DNA from: Rhipicephalus microplus
Lineage: Eukaryota > Arthropoda > Arachnida > Ixodida > Ixodidae
Assembly: GCF_043290135.1 (NCBI RefSeq)
Contig: NC_134707.1
Location: 76,278,987-76,342,986, forward strand
Length of the DNA stretch: 64,000 nucleotides
Direction: 5' to 3'
Below the pieces are notes generated by a model, which did not search any database, had not been told where the DNA came from, and saw only the letters and a program-made list of their open reading frames with translations. Made by a program: the position numbers and the translations under genes. Below are positions 34,411-44,102 of the stretch, one piece after another (within the stretch, counting starts at the first letter, position 1; every line of letters starts with the position of its first letter).

Positions 34411-34870
34411 CCCGCTCATGACCGATCGGTGGGAAGATTTCTGCTTCTCGTCGCTGCCTTCACGCCCCTTAAAATAACGTGGGCGTTTACAGAAAGTTCT
34501 TGCGTCTCTAAAAGAAGGAAAAGGATGATGACGACCAAGTATACACTGAAATTTAGGATATCGTTTTCTGGCTTTGCGTTGTTCCAAACACCCAGCAGCT
34601 GCTTGTCCGTACCTTTTATATATATATATATATATGCGAAGCATTTTTTAGTGAACTTCCGTGACGTTGAGCGTATACCTATCCATTTAGCTATCTATCT
34701 AGCCGCCTACGACTTTTGTCCCTCCTGGCCGTGTCGGTAATGATATCTATACCAACATTTCTATGACATTAAGTGACTGCGTGGCAATCATAAGTGACTA
34801 GTACTAACATGAAAATCATGGTATGTACGTTAAAAATGGCATTATTTACATTTCACAGTCTTGCAGCCCT
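34411..34870. other. Intergenic, with a short (TA)n run
   Basis: A TATATA run of about 17 bp lies at 34618-34634, and a CTATCTATCT stretch near 34690. I see no gene. Confidence 0.5.
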
Positions 34871-35345
34871 TGCGGTAATTTTGTTCACAAGGCATATTAT
34901 TAAACTGGTTAAGTGTGACAATTGGATAGCTAACATAATTGACAGACCCTAACGTGGAAAATATGGCATGCATTTCATGCAAGTCGTGAGTACGCACCAC
35001 GCTTATTCGCGGTCGTTTCCCTAGCTTCACATATACCAGTTTTAGTATCAAGGGACGTGATTGGATGACGCAGGTATATGACTGGTGCAAACATGATAAT
35101 CATGAGATACCTGTCATGTAAGAAGAAGAATACATGCCACGTTCATGATGCGCTCGCGGCCGTTTCGCCAGCTTCAGATCTACCAAATTGGTATTACGTG
35201 CCGTGAATGCATGACGAAGGTAAATGAAACGACCGAACTTGATAATCATGGTATGCGTGTCATGTAAATCAGGACTACATGCTGCGCTCATAGCGCGCTC
35301 GCGGCTGATTCGCAAGCTCCATATATACAAAACTGGGTATCACGC
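34870..35345. repeat. Tandem repeat, ~147-bp period, about three degenerate copies
   Basis: A unit recurs near 35002, 35147 and 35295. It contains GCGCTCGCGGCCGTTTCGCC (or variants), CAGCTTCAGATCTACCAAAT-like and TGATAATCATGGTATG-like segments. Copies differ by many substitutions. It looks like a decayed satellite fragment. Confidence 0.65.
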
Positions 35346-35363
35346 CCCCTTGCGTTTTTTTTT

Positions 35364-35414
35364 GAAGTAGTACACTACTACTTCAAGAGTAGTAGTGTAC
35401 TACTACTCTTGAAG
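35364..35414. repeat. Perfect 16-bp-arm inverted repeat with a nested hairpin
   Basis: CTTCAAGAGTAGTAGT (35381-35396) is followed by GT and its exact reverse complement (35399-35414). The preceding GAAGTAGT (35364-35371) can also pair with ACTACTTC (35377-35384), giving two competing hairpins. Confidence 0.85.
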
Positions 35415-35732
35415 AAATGAAAAGGCGCCTACTTTCTGTGTGCCTCATTGGTGACATGGCACAGTGCCTTGTAGGGAATGGGAATGGAAGTAGAAATATA
35501 AAGAAAACAGAGCACTCGCAGCACAGGAGAAACATAGAGAAGAAAGAAGAGATAGGAAAGATTGATAAGAACGGTCGAAGAAGTCCGAGGACGGGGCACC
35601 ACTCGGCGAGAACTACAAGGCGTTAGAAAATCTCTGACGGCGGGACGATCGGCGAGAGCTACGCTGGCATCGGTGATCGCGGACGGCACAACCGTTTAGC
35701 ACGGAATCCAGCAAGCGTGTCCCAAGGCTATG
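35415..35732. other. No recognisable gene
   Basis: A purine-rich stretch with short open frames only. Confidence 0.4.
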
Positions 35733-35739
35733 GTTTGCC

Positions 35740-35806
35740 CGTACAGCCGAGTGGTTAAGACGCTCACATTCGGATCGTGGGCACACGGGTTAGAATTTCA
35801 CTTCGC
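35740..35806 (+). mobile_element. tRNA-like SINE head
   Basis: The sequence has a good RNA polymerase III A box (CAGCCGAGTGGTTAAGACG) and a decayed B box (GGTTAGAATTTC), followed by a pyrimidine-rich tail instead of a tRNA 3' end. It is more likely a SINE head than a working tRNA gene. Confidence 0.45.
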
Positions 35807-36460
35807 AAAGAAATTTCTCCCTGTAACTTTTTATCTTAACCTTTCTTTCTCTCTATACACGCTGTCTAATCCGTCGAAAATATTGCATCTTATGCCGGAG
35901 ACACCGGCTTTCCGTGTTCTGAGAATAAAACAAAAGACAGACAACGGCGATGAAAAAAAAAAAAAATGGGCTCGTTTAGTCGACTACTCAAGCAGCGGCT
36001 CAGAGAGATCGTCTTTGTCTTCCTTCACTCTTCGATCTCACCCAAGCAAACCATGTGGCAATATGCACACTGGAGCTTACTCCAAGTCGTGGAACGTTTG
36101 TTCTAAACGCATTTGCGTATCGGGACAGCTTATATGTCCCCTCTACACGCCAAGTTTATAGGAGGTGTTTGACTATCGCTCTTTCATTGTAAAGTGCTTC
36201 CATATAGTGATCAGAAATCAAACGAGCTTTGCAATGGATCCAGGAAATAAAAGTGAAACTATGACGTCTTACTCGCGATAGCCTGCAATTGGTTCCCGTC
36301 TTTCGAGGACCTAAAGGCCTGTAAGCTGTCCTTAGATTGCAAAATCATGGGTATCCTACCACCATCGCGAGATATCTGCAAGGTTATCGTAACCCGGCGC
36401 GTCAAAGGAACGCTATAACGAAACAACGAATCGATTTATATTTATAAATTGTACTCGGAG
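35807..36460. other. No recognisable gene
   Basis: No domain, RNA gene or known repeat seen. Confidence 0.4.
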
Positions 36461-36462
36461 CA

Positions 36463-36619
36463 TAAGCGGCGGCTGCGTTTCAAATGGAGGAGGAAATGTT
36501 GTAGGCCCGTGTGCTCAGATTCGGGTGCACGTTAAAGAACCCCAGGTGGTCTAAATTGCTGGAGACCCTCACTACGACGTTTCTCATAATCATATATGGT
36601 GGTTTTGGGACGTTAAAAC

Positions 36620-36692
<73 letters not shown>
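36463..36692 (+). mobile_element. 5'-truncated tick SINE with a (CTAT)n tail
   Basis: The core CGGCGGCTGCGTTTCAAATG and GGTGCACGTTAAAGAACCCC blocks are followed by about 17 CTAT repeats (36622-36692). Approximate flanks GAGCATAAGCG and GAACATAAGCG suggest a target duplication. Confidence 0.85.
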
Positions 36693-36694
<2 letters not shown>

Positions 36695-36719
36695 CTGGGA
36701 ACATAAGCGTGTGCAGGGT

Positions 36720-36770
36720 TGATTGATGATTGATTGATAAGTAGGGTTTAACGTCCCGAAACTACCATAT
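36720..36770 (-). mobile_element. Tick SINE, left part, split by the Gypsy element
   Basis: The reverse SINE 3' end (TTGATAAGTAGGGTTTAACG) stops at ACCATAT, where the Gypsy LTR begins. The rest of the same SINE resumes at 42776. Its own 12-bp duplication CGTGTGCAGGGT lies at 36708-36719 and 42888-42899. Confidence 0.9.
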
Positions 36771-37204
36771 TGACACGTGTGGTTCTTTTGGTTTACGAAG
36801 GAAGACGCTATCACTTTCCGTTAAGCGCAACGCAGGCCGCGTTTATCTTGTATGCCACTCTGGAACGCGTTACGACGCGTGTATAAAAAACTGACACGTG
36901 CGGTTCTTTTCGTTTGCGAAGGAAGACGCTATCACTTTCTGTTAAGCGCAACGCAGGCCGCGTTTATCTTGTATGCCACTTTGGAACGCGTTACGACGCG
37001 TGTATAAAAAGCCGGCGCAGTGCGCCACTGGGGGCTTTTCTTTTTTTTTCCGTCCGCCGACGACTGGTCACGCCGCTGTTGCTATGAGTTGTGTTTGGCC
37101 CCGTTTTGCTGGGCACAAGTTCGCCCAATAAACAGTTCGCCCGACACCGCCCTGACTCCTGCGTGCTTCCTCTCAAGTGCTGCGTGTATCACAACCTCGT
37201 GACA
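36771..37204 (+). repeat. Gypsy 5' LTR with duplicated promoter block
   Basis: A 121-bp segment is tandemly repeated at its start (units at 36771 and 36892). Each unit ends in GTGTATAAAAA, giving TATA boxes at 36882-36888 and 37003-37009. AATAAA is at 37127-37132. The end is CCTCGTGACA. Confidence 0.93.
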
Positions 37205-37206
37205 TC

Positions 37207-37224
37207 TGGTGGAGGTGCTTCTCG
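37207..37224 (+). promoter_or_regulatory. Candidate Gypsy primer-binding site
   Basis: TGGTGGAGGTGC begins two bases after the LTR, the usual spacing for tRNA priming. I did not assign the tRNA. Confidence 0.5.
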
Positions 37225-37228
37225 GTCC

Positions 37229-38581
37229 ATGTACCGTACGCCCCCGTCCAGCCGTGAGCCAAGCCCAAGCCGGCAAGAGGACGACGCCGACCCGGTCGTT
37301 CGAGTGAGCCGAAGACAACAAGGACTACCGCCCGAATACCTGCCACTCCCCGACAAGGACAAGAAAACAAAGGCTGCTACGAAGCCGGCATCCACGATGA
37401 CGGAAGCAAGGTCTTCGGCAACCGTGGTCGTCAACCAGCCCAAAGAGCCGCCTACCTTCCGCGGATCGACCTACGAAGACCCGGAAAGCTGGCTTGACAT
37501 TTACGACCGCGTCGCAGCCCTCAATAAGTGGGACCTGGACGACAAGCTGCGTCATGTGTATTTTTACCTGGAAGACGCCGCAAGGACTTGGTTCGAAAAC
37601 CGCGAGTCAACGCTTCGAACCTGGGACGACTTCCGCGTTGCTTTCCTGCGCACCTTTGCAAGCGTCGTGCGAAAGGAAAGAGCCGCAGCACTGCTTGAAA
37701 CTCGGGTGCAGCTCCCCAACGAAAACGTAACGATCTTTACGGAGGAGATGACGCGACTTTTCCGCCACGCCGACGCCGACATGTCTGAGGACAAGAAGGT
37801 TCGCCTGCTTATGCGAGGAGTGAAGCAGGAGCTCTTCGCCGGACTGATCAGAACCCCGCCAAAGACGGTACAAGAGTTCCTCTCCGAGGCTACCACCATC
37901 GAGAAGACTCTTGAAATGCGGACCAGCCAATACGATCGGCGCATGTCGCCAGACGTCGCAGAAGTCCGAGGACTCTGCCCCAACGACCTGCGCGAGACCA
38001 TACGTGCTATTGTTCGTGAAGAACTGCGCCGCATGTTGCCATCGTCTAAGCCCCAAGTCGCCTCTCTCGAAGACGTAGTCCGCGAGGAACTACAGCGCTC
38101 ACTGAGCGTTCCTGAACGGCCACAGCCCCAACCGGAGGCGATGACCTACGCCGCTACTGCACGACGACCTGTCGCCGCTCCTCGCCAACACCAGGACCCA
38201 ACGTCTCCGCAGTTTCGTCGCCAGCCACCGCCGCCACCCCCGACGCCTTCCCGCTCGCCAGTAATCCAGCGCTCGCCGAGGAAAACTGACGTTTGGCGCA
38301 CCCCGAACCACCGCCCACTATGCTACCACTGCGGCGAAGCCGGGCACACCTACCGCTACTGCCAGTACCGTGAGATGGGACTGCGTGGCTTCGACGTGAA
38401 CGCGCCGCGTCCGCGCCCAGGTGAGCGACCTCGCGACATCGCCGACTACATCGCCGGATCGCAGTGGCAACAACGACGACCATCCCGTTCACCTTCGCCT
38501 GGCCGCTACGTCTCCCCGGATCGCCACCAGTACACCGGCCCTAACCGGGGCCGATCCCCAAGCCCCAACCCGGGAAACTAA
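37229..38581 (+). CDS. Gypsy Gag
   Basis: I chose ATG 37229 because it is the first ATG after the LTR; the open frame extends back into the LTR. The protein has 450 residues: a basic, Pro-rich N-terminus, a retrotransposon Gag capsid domain (about residues 80-215, [35 protein letters not shown]), charged spacer repeats (VREEL twice), a Pro-rich stretch, and one zinc knuckle [14 protein letters not shown] (about residues 365-378). The RS-rich C-terminus ends at TAA 38579-38581, immediately after the slippery heptamer. It forms the particle and packages RNA. Confidence 0.9.
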   Translation: MYRTPPSSREPSPSRQEDDADPVVRVSRRQQGLPPEYLPLPDKDKKTKAATKPASTMTEARSSATVVVNQPKEPPTFRGSTYEDPESWLDIYDRVAALNKWDLDDKLRHVYFYLEDAARTWFENRESTLRTWDDFRVAFLRTFASVVRKERAAALLETRVQLPNENVTIFTEEMTRLFRHADADMSEDKKVRLLMRGVKQELFAGLIRTPPKTVQEFLSEATTIEKTLEMRTSQYDRRMSPDVAEVRGLCPNDLRETIRAIVREELRRMLPSSKPQVASLEDVVREELQRSLSVPERPQPQPEAMTYAATARRPVAAPRQHQDPTSPQFRRQPPPPPPTPSRSPVIQRSPRKTDVWRTPNHRPLCYHCGEAGHTYRYCQYREMGLRGFDVNAPRPRPGERPRDIADYIAGSQWQQRRPSRSPSPGRYVSPDRHQYTGPNRGRSPSPNPGN

Positions 38582-38612
38582 AGGCAGCAACCGATGGAGG
38601 TGCGGTTGCTGC
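38572..38612 (+). promoter_or_regulatory. -1 programmed ribosomal frameshift signal (slippery site and hairpin)
   Basis: GGGAAAC (38572-38578) fits X_XXY_YYZ in the gag frame (G GGA AAC) directly before the gag stop TAA. After a 5-nt spacer comes a perfect 10-bp stem, GCAGCAACCG (38584-38593) and CGGTTGCTGC (38603-38612), with a 9-nt loop. The pol frame is exactly -1 and is open from this point, so Gag-Pol is most likely made by slippage here. Confidence 0.85.
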
Positions 38613-41103
38613 ACGACGCAATGCCGAAGATCCTCCTCCGCCGCCGCCGCCGCTGCCGATGACGACGACCACGACGCACGAACTTTCCCGACGTAGTCGC
38701 AGTACGCCGCCTGAGCAGAGTCTTTACGACAAAACCTCGCCGCCGACGCGACATAGCAGCACCGGACCAAGCCGACGCAGCCGTGATCCGACGCCCCGAC
38801 CTAACCGGAACGCCAGACGACGAACCACCGACCTCGACGTGATCATCGACGGCCACAGCGTCACCGCCCTAGTCGATACCGGCGCCGACTACTCTATCAT
38901 CAGTGGTCTCTTCGCCGCTAAGCTCAAGAAGGTAAAGACTGCATGGGAAGGACCGGATATCCGAACAGCAGGGGGCCACCTTATAACACCGACTGGAACC
39001 TGCACGGCAAGAGTCACGATTCACAGCCAGACGTATTCTGTGAATTTTGTGGTCCTGCAGCAATGCTCGCGAGACGTCATTTTAGGCATGGATTTCCTGG
39101 ACCAGCAAGGCGCAGTCATCGACCTAAGATCCAGGTCAATCACGCTGTCCACGGATAATGCAACGGCGTCAGACTGCAACGTCGCTCACAATGCCTTGAA
39201 TGTGACAGAAGAGCAGGTAACCATCCCGCCACTGTCGAGCGTCATCATTTCCGTCGGCACAAAAGCGTCTACCAACTTACAAGGTGTCATCGAAGGCGAC
39301 CAGCACCTGCTCCTAAACCGTCAGATGTGCGTCGCAAGAGGCATAGCCAAGCTTCATAACGGCGAAGCCAAGGTAATGGTGACGAACTTCAGCAACGAAT
39401 ATAGGCACTTAAATAGGGGCACGACGGTAGCACATCTAAGCGAATTTGTGGAAGCGAGCAATGCCTTCGCCCTCACTGATTCTCAGGGAGCCGCAACGTC
39501 GACAGCAGTGTCCGCGCCCGCCTTCGACGTCAATCAAAGCCTTTCCAGGCAGCAACAAAAGGAGCTCAAAGCCTTACTCCACCAATACAAGGACTGCTTC
39601 TCGTCGTCGTCGAGGCTTCGTCAGACCCCTCTCGCGAAACATCGCGTCATAACCGACGAATATGCCCGTCCGCTCCGTCAGAGCCCCTACCGAGTTTCTG
39701 CACGGGAACGCGAGGCCATCAAGCAACAAGTCGACGAAATGCTGCGTGACGACATCATTCAGCCGTCTACGAGTCCGTGGGCATCACCCGTGGTGTTGGT
39801 GAAGAAGAAGGACGGAACCCTACGTTTTTGCGTCGATTATCGTCGCCTGAACAACATCACGAAGAAAGACGTGTATCCCCTCCCACGAATAGACGATGCT
39901 CTGGACAGACTCTACAACGCCAAGTATTTTTCGTCGATGGATCTCAAAACCGGCTACTGGCAAATCGAAGTAGACGAGAGAGACCGAGAGAAGACTGCCT
40001 TCATAACACCAGACGGCCTATTCGAGTTTAAGGTCATGCCCTTTGGTCTTTGCTCGGCGCCTGCGACGTTCCAACGGGTTATGGACACAGTACTCGCAGG
40101 CTTGAAGTGGCAGACTTGCCTCGTCTACTTGGACGACGTAGTCGTATTTTCTTCCAACTTCGACGAGCACCTCCGGCGCCTTGAAGCTGTTCTTCGGGTA
40201 ATCAAAGCCTCGGGACTTACCCTGAAGCCAGAAAAGTGCCGCTTCGCCTACGAGGAACTATTGTTCCTTGGCCACGTTATCAGCAAGTCGGGAGTGCTCC
40301 CTGATCCACAGAAAACAGCTGCGATCGCCGACTTTCCTGCACCCACCGACAAGAAAGCAGTACGCCGATTTCTTGGCCTCTGCGCTTATTACAGGTGCTT
40401 CGTGAAGAACTTTTCGCGGATCGCCGAGCCACTGACGTACCTCACGAAGGCCGACGTCGACTTCAAATGGGAAACGCCGCAAGTCGAGGCATTTCAAGAA
40501 TTAAAGCGACGCCTGCAAACGCCGCCAATACTGGCGCACTTCGACGAAGAAGCTGACACCGAAATTCACACGGACGCAAGAAGCACAGGGCTCAGCGCCG
40601 TGATCGTGCAGAGGACCGACGGACATGAAAGGGTCATCAGTTACGCTAGCCGGTCACTTTCGAAGGCAGAAGCCAATTATTCCACGACAGAAAAGGAATG
40701 CCTTGCCATCATCTGGGCTACATCAAAGTTCCGCCCCTACCTGTACGGCAGGCCTTTTAAAGTCGTGAGTGACCACCACGCCTTGTGTTGGCTAGCTAAC
40801 TTGAAGGATCCATCAGGGCGCCTCGCACGGTGGAGTCTCAGACTACAAGAATTTGACATCACCGTCGTCTACAAGAGCGGACGAAAGCACTCCGACGCCG
40901 ACTGCTTGTCTCGCGCCCCTGTCGATTCGCCGCCCCAGGATGACCAGGACGACGACTCTTTCCTGGGACCCATAAGTACCGACGACTACGCGGAACGCCA
41001 ACAAGCTGACCCGGAGCTCAAGATCCTCATGGACTACCTGCAAGGTAAGACCGCCGACGTGCCGAAAGTATTCCGCCGAGGACTGGCTTCGTTTTTCCTC
41101 TGA
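38578..41103 (+). CDS. Gypsy Pol, first part: protease, reverse transcriptase, RNase H
   Basis: In the -1 frame relative to gag, translation continues from the slippery site without needing ATG 38659. The aspartic protease has [10 protein letters not shown] (about 38866-38895). The reverse transcriptase has [44 protein letters not shown] and YLDDVVVFS (about 40126). RNase H has [15 protein letters not shown] (about 40561), FRPYLYGR and [10 protein letters not shown]. The frame ends at TGA 41101-41103, past RNase H and before the integrase zinc site. Relatives read through here, so the stop is probably a single C-to-T change at an arginine codon. Confidence 0.9.
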   Translation, partial: LKAATDGGAVAARRNAEDPPPPPPPLPMTTTTTHELSRRSRSTPPEQSLYDKTSPPTRHSSTGPSRRSRDPTPRPNRNARRRTTDLDVIIDGHSVTALVDTGADYSIISGLFAAKLKKVKTAWEGPDIRTAGGHLITPTGTCTARVTIHSQTYSVNFVVLQQCSRDVILGMDFLDQQGAVIDLRSRSITLSTDNATASDCNVAHNALNVTEEQVTIPPLSSVIISVGTKASTNLQGVIEGDQHLLLNRQMCVARGIAKLHNGEAKVMVTNFSNEYRHLNRGTTVAHLSEFVEASNAFALTDSQGAATSTAVSAPAFDVNQSLSRQQQKELKALLHQYKDCFSSSSRLRQTPLAKHRVITDEYARPLRQSPYRVSAREREAIKQQVDEMLRDDIIQPSTSPWASPVVLVKKKDGTLRFCVDYRRLNNITKKDVYPLPRIDDALDRLYNAKYFSSMDLKTGYWQIEVDERDREKTAFITPDGLFEFKVMPFGLCSAPATFQRVMDTVLAGLKWQTCLVYLDDVVVFSSNFDEHLRRLEAVLRVIKASGLTLKPEKCRFAYEELLFLGHVISKSGVLPDPQKTAAIADFPAPTDKKAVRRFLGLCAYYRCFVKNFSRIAEPLTYLTKADVDFKWETPQVEAFQELKRRLQTPPILAHFDEEADTEIHTDARSTGLSAVIVQRTDGHERVISYASRSLSKAEANYSTTEKECLAIIWATSKFRPYLYGRPFKVVSDHHALCWLANLKDPSGRLARWSLRLQEFDITVVYKSGRKHSDADCLSRAPVDSPPQDDQDDDSFLGPISTDDYAERQQADPELKILMDYLQGKTADVPKVFRRGLASFFL

Positions 41104-42246
41104 AGCAACGTCCTCCTGAAGAAAAACTTCTCGCCGCTCCGCGCCGACCACCTCCTCGTGGTACCTTCAGCGTTACGTCCAGAGGTTCTGGAAGCATTAC
41201 ACGACGACCCGACAGCCGGACATCTTGGTGTTTCCCGCACACTGTCACGAATACAAGAGAAGTACTATTGGCCTCGCCTCGCTGCCGACGTCGCCCACTA
41301 CGTAAAAACATGCAGAGACTGTCAGCGACGCAAGACGCCGACAACTAGGCCAGCCGGACTTCTGCAACCCGTCAAACCACCTCAACGGCCATTCCAACAA
41401 ATCGGCATGGACTTACTGGGGCCGTTCCCGACGTCAACTTTTGGCAACAAATGGATTGTCGTAGCGACTGACTACCTCACCCGCTATGCCGAAACAAGGG
41501 CCTTGCCCAAGGGCACTGCCGCCGAGGTCACCATGTTCTTCATTGAGAACATCGTCCTCCGCCACGGAGCCCCCGAGGTCCTCATCACCGACAGAGGTAC
41601 GGCCTTTACGGCTGACCTAACGCAAGCGATCTTGAGGTACAGTCAGACAAGCCACCGCCGAACCACCGCGTACCACCCACAGACGAATGGCCTCACCGAG
41701 CGTCTAAATAAGACCATCGCCGACATGCTGGCCATGTACGTGGACGTCGAGCACAAGACGTGGGACGCCATACTCCCGTATGTAACCTTCGCGTACAACC
41801 CGGCCGTGCAGGAAACGACGCAGTTTGCTCCATACAAGCTCGTCTACGGACGGAGCCCAACAACGACGCTTGACGCCATGCTACCGGTCGGCACCGACGA
41901 AGAAGACCTCGACGTCGCCAGCTACCTGGATCGCGCTGAAGAAGCTCGACAGCTAGCCCGCCTGCGAATCAAGAGCCAACAGACGGTCGACAGGCGCCAC
42001 TACAACCTTCGACGACACCACACCGAATACCAACCAGGTGACCTTGTCTGGGTCTGGACGCCGATACGACGACGGGGATTGTCTGAGAAACTCCTGCGAC
42101 ACTACTTTGGACCCTACAAGGTAGTCCGACGTCGTGGTGAACTGGACTATGAGGTCGTGCCCGATGGCTTAACGTCATCCCAACGACGCCGTGCACGACC
42201 CGAAGTCGTACACGTGGTGCGACTTAAACCTTATTACGCGCGCTGA
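41104..42246 (+). pseudogene. Gypsy Pol, second part: integrase, separated by one stop codon
   Basis: Same frame as the first part of pol, open from just after TGA 41101. An H-H-C-C zinc site (HDDPTAGHLG, TCRDCQRR) is followed by the catalytic core with D (MDLLGPF, 41410), D (ITDRGTAF, 41590) and E (GLTERLN, 41698), a D-59-D-35-E spacing typical of retroviral-type integrases. A GPY/F-type module (HYFGPYKVVRR) precedes the end at TGA 42246, about 95 bp before the 3' LTR. It cannot be made from this copy unless the stop is suppressed. Confidence 0.9.
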
Positions 42247-42328
42247 TTAGCTGTGACGCATTGTTAATGTAATTTATTGCATGTACTCTCTCTTATGTTC
42301 TGTCTTTAGCATCGGGACGATGCTTTTT

Positions 42329-42341
42329 CAGAGGGGGGTAG
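42329..42341 (+). promoter_or_regulatory. Gypsy polypurine tract
   Basis: AGAGGGGGGTAG lies directly before the 3' LTR, as expected for plus-strand priming. Confidence 0.8.
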
Positions 42342-42775
42342 TGACACGTGCGGTTCTTTTGGTTTACGAAGGAAGACGCTATAACTTTCCGTTAAGCGCA
42401 ACGCAGGCCGCGTTTATCTTGTATGCCACTCTGGAACGCGTTACGACGCGTGTATAAAAAACTGACACGTGCGGTTCTTTTCGTTTGCGAAGGAAGACGC
42501 TATCACTTTCTGTTAAGCGCAACGCAGGCCGCGTTTATCTTGTATGCCACTTTGGAACGCGTTACGACGCGTGTATAAAAAGCCGGCGCAGTGCGCCACT
42601 GGGGGCTTTTCTTTTTTTTTCCGTCGGCCGACGACTGTTCACGCCGCTGTTGCTATGAGTTGTGTTTGGCCCCGTTTTGCTGGGCACAAGTTCGCCCAAT
42701 AAACAGTTCGCCCGACACCGCCCTGACTCCTGCGTGCTTCCTCTCAAGTGCTGCGTGTATCACAACCTCGTGACA
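42342..42775 (+). repeat. Gypsy 3' LTR
   Basis: It is 434 bp, the same as the 5' LTR including the 121-bp internal duplication, with four single-base differences. Confidence 0.93.
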
Positions 42776-42887
42776 ATATGATTGCGGGAGACGCTGTTAA
42801 CGTGCTCACAAATCTGAGCACAATTGCCTACAACATTTTCGTCTCCATCAAAAATGCAGCCGCCGCAGCCGGGATTCGATCCCGCAA
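42776..42887 (-). mobile_element. Tick SINE, right part
   Basis: It continues the SINE at 36720-36770 (ATATGATTGCGGGAGACGCT onward), with the core CGCCGCAGCCGGGATTCGAT and a B box. It then meets the 12-bp target duplication. Confidence 0.9.
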
Positions 42888-42899
42888 CGTGTGCAGGGT

Positions 42900-43832
42900 A
42901 CCCCTTGAAGTGGGGCGTGGGGGAGGGTGGGGGGGTTTAGGGATTTTCACAGATGTCAATGTTCATGGAACAAGTTGCTAGAGGAAGCTTTGGCGCTAGT
43001 GTCTATGGGAGCTGCAGCGCATGACGCTTCATCGATCATGGTAATCGTGGGTAGTATACACGGATTTGTATATTCTCCGTGATTTCGGCTCCGTTTGACT
43101 TTGCGAGTCTTGGAGCTGCTTCGTCACGAGACGACAATTGGCAAAAGGTTAAGCAGTTGCGCTTCGCCACCTTAACCATTTAGACTCGCCGTTACGAATC
43201 GGATCACGAAGTTGAAAACGGTTTGTACTTGTATTCGAGACAAAAACCAGAACTCTGCAATAAACAAAACCGCTAGTGCGTTCCAAGCCGGCGAGCCTGA
43301 AGACCATGCAAATCCGTGTACTACTTATATTTTCAGGATAACTCTAGTCGCTGAACAATCGCTGTGCTAGAGTACCCTCTAATTAGCGTGACCGAGAATA
43401 CTCTGGGGTACGTTTATCGCTGTGCCCCTTCCCTATTAAGTCAATGCATGGGGCAGACATATGGCGGCCGCGCCTCTGGGAAAAGTGGGGACACACACAC
43501 ACACACCTGCCCCGACGCCCGTGCATGCACCTATCACTCTGAAAGTTCTAATGTCGTTAATTTCACCATCTGTCTCTTTATAGAGGATAAAATCAAGGTT
43601 AAAACTATGTTATTTCAAGGTTAAAACTTCTTTAATAAATCTGCGTCATTTACTAAAGGGATTTCTAGGTGCGTATTTTTTTTTTTTCATCGGCAATATC
43701 GACTCGACGAAGTTATGTCAATCTTGGACTGCCAAGTCCGTGGCCTCTTCAGAGACATGTGCAAGTTTTTTATTTATTTCTAAACGTTTGTTCTGCAAAT
43801 AATTTTTCTTGTTTTTAACAAGTGGTCACTTA
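42900..43832. other. No recognisable gene
   Basis: Contains a G-rich run (42906-42936), a short (AC)n run (43491-43506) and AT-rich stretches. Open frames are short. Confidence 0.45.
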
Positions 43833-44102
43833 TGCAAGATATGCTAGATAAAGATAAAGGTTGGTTTCGCTAGACATTTTGCTACCCATACCGCGAACAA
43901 TATTGGAAAGCATTCCTAATTTCTTGGTTTTTCTACGTGCACTCGATAATTCCCGCCCCGAGTTTTTGTGAAGTGCAGTAAGATCAGATGGGATAAAGTC
44001 CTGATTGCCACAGACAAATCGGGCGGCTAGGTTCTGCGTTCGCGCACGTCGGACAGGACTCGTTTGCGGATCCCAGGCTATGCAGGTGTGCTGTGATATG
44101 GG
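43833..44102 (-). pseudogene. Non-LTR reverse transcriptase C-terminal fragment
   Basis: The minus strand reads HTCIAWDPQT, RTQNLAARFVCGN and SARRKTKKLGMLSNIVRG, which match the post-polymerase region (WDP..., Q-N-x-AARFV, SLxxRR) of CR1/Jockey-type LINEs. A TAAAGATAAAGG-like 3' end lies near 43845-43860. Short, old and degenerate. Confidence 0.55.

Larger units (their letters stand above)
36771..42775 (+). mobile_element. Ty3/Gypsy LTR retrotransposon, young, nested in a SINE
   Basis: Two 434-bp LTRs (TG...CA) flank gag and pol (protease, reverse transcriptase, RNase H, integrase), with no env. The 4-bp target duplication is ATAT (36767-36770 and 42776-42779). The LTRs differ at four positions by eye, so the copy is recent. 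Gag is intact, the gag-pol junction shows a -1 frameshift signal, and pol has one stop (TGA 41101). Domain order is that of chromovirus-type/Metaviridae elements, but I see no chromodomain at the integrase end. Confidence 0.94.

Noticed and set aside
36622..36692. (CTAT)n as a separate feature of interest
   Set aside because: It is the expanded tail of the SINE before it.
41158..42246. Integrase as a separately initiated protein
   Set aside because: The frame is continuous with pol apart from one TGA, and Gypsy integrase is normally cleaved from Gag-Pol.
36771..42775. An env gene that would make the Gypsy element an errantivirus
   Set aside because: Only about 95 bp separate the integrase stop from the 3' LTR, so there is no room.
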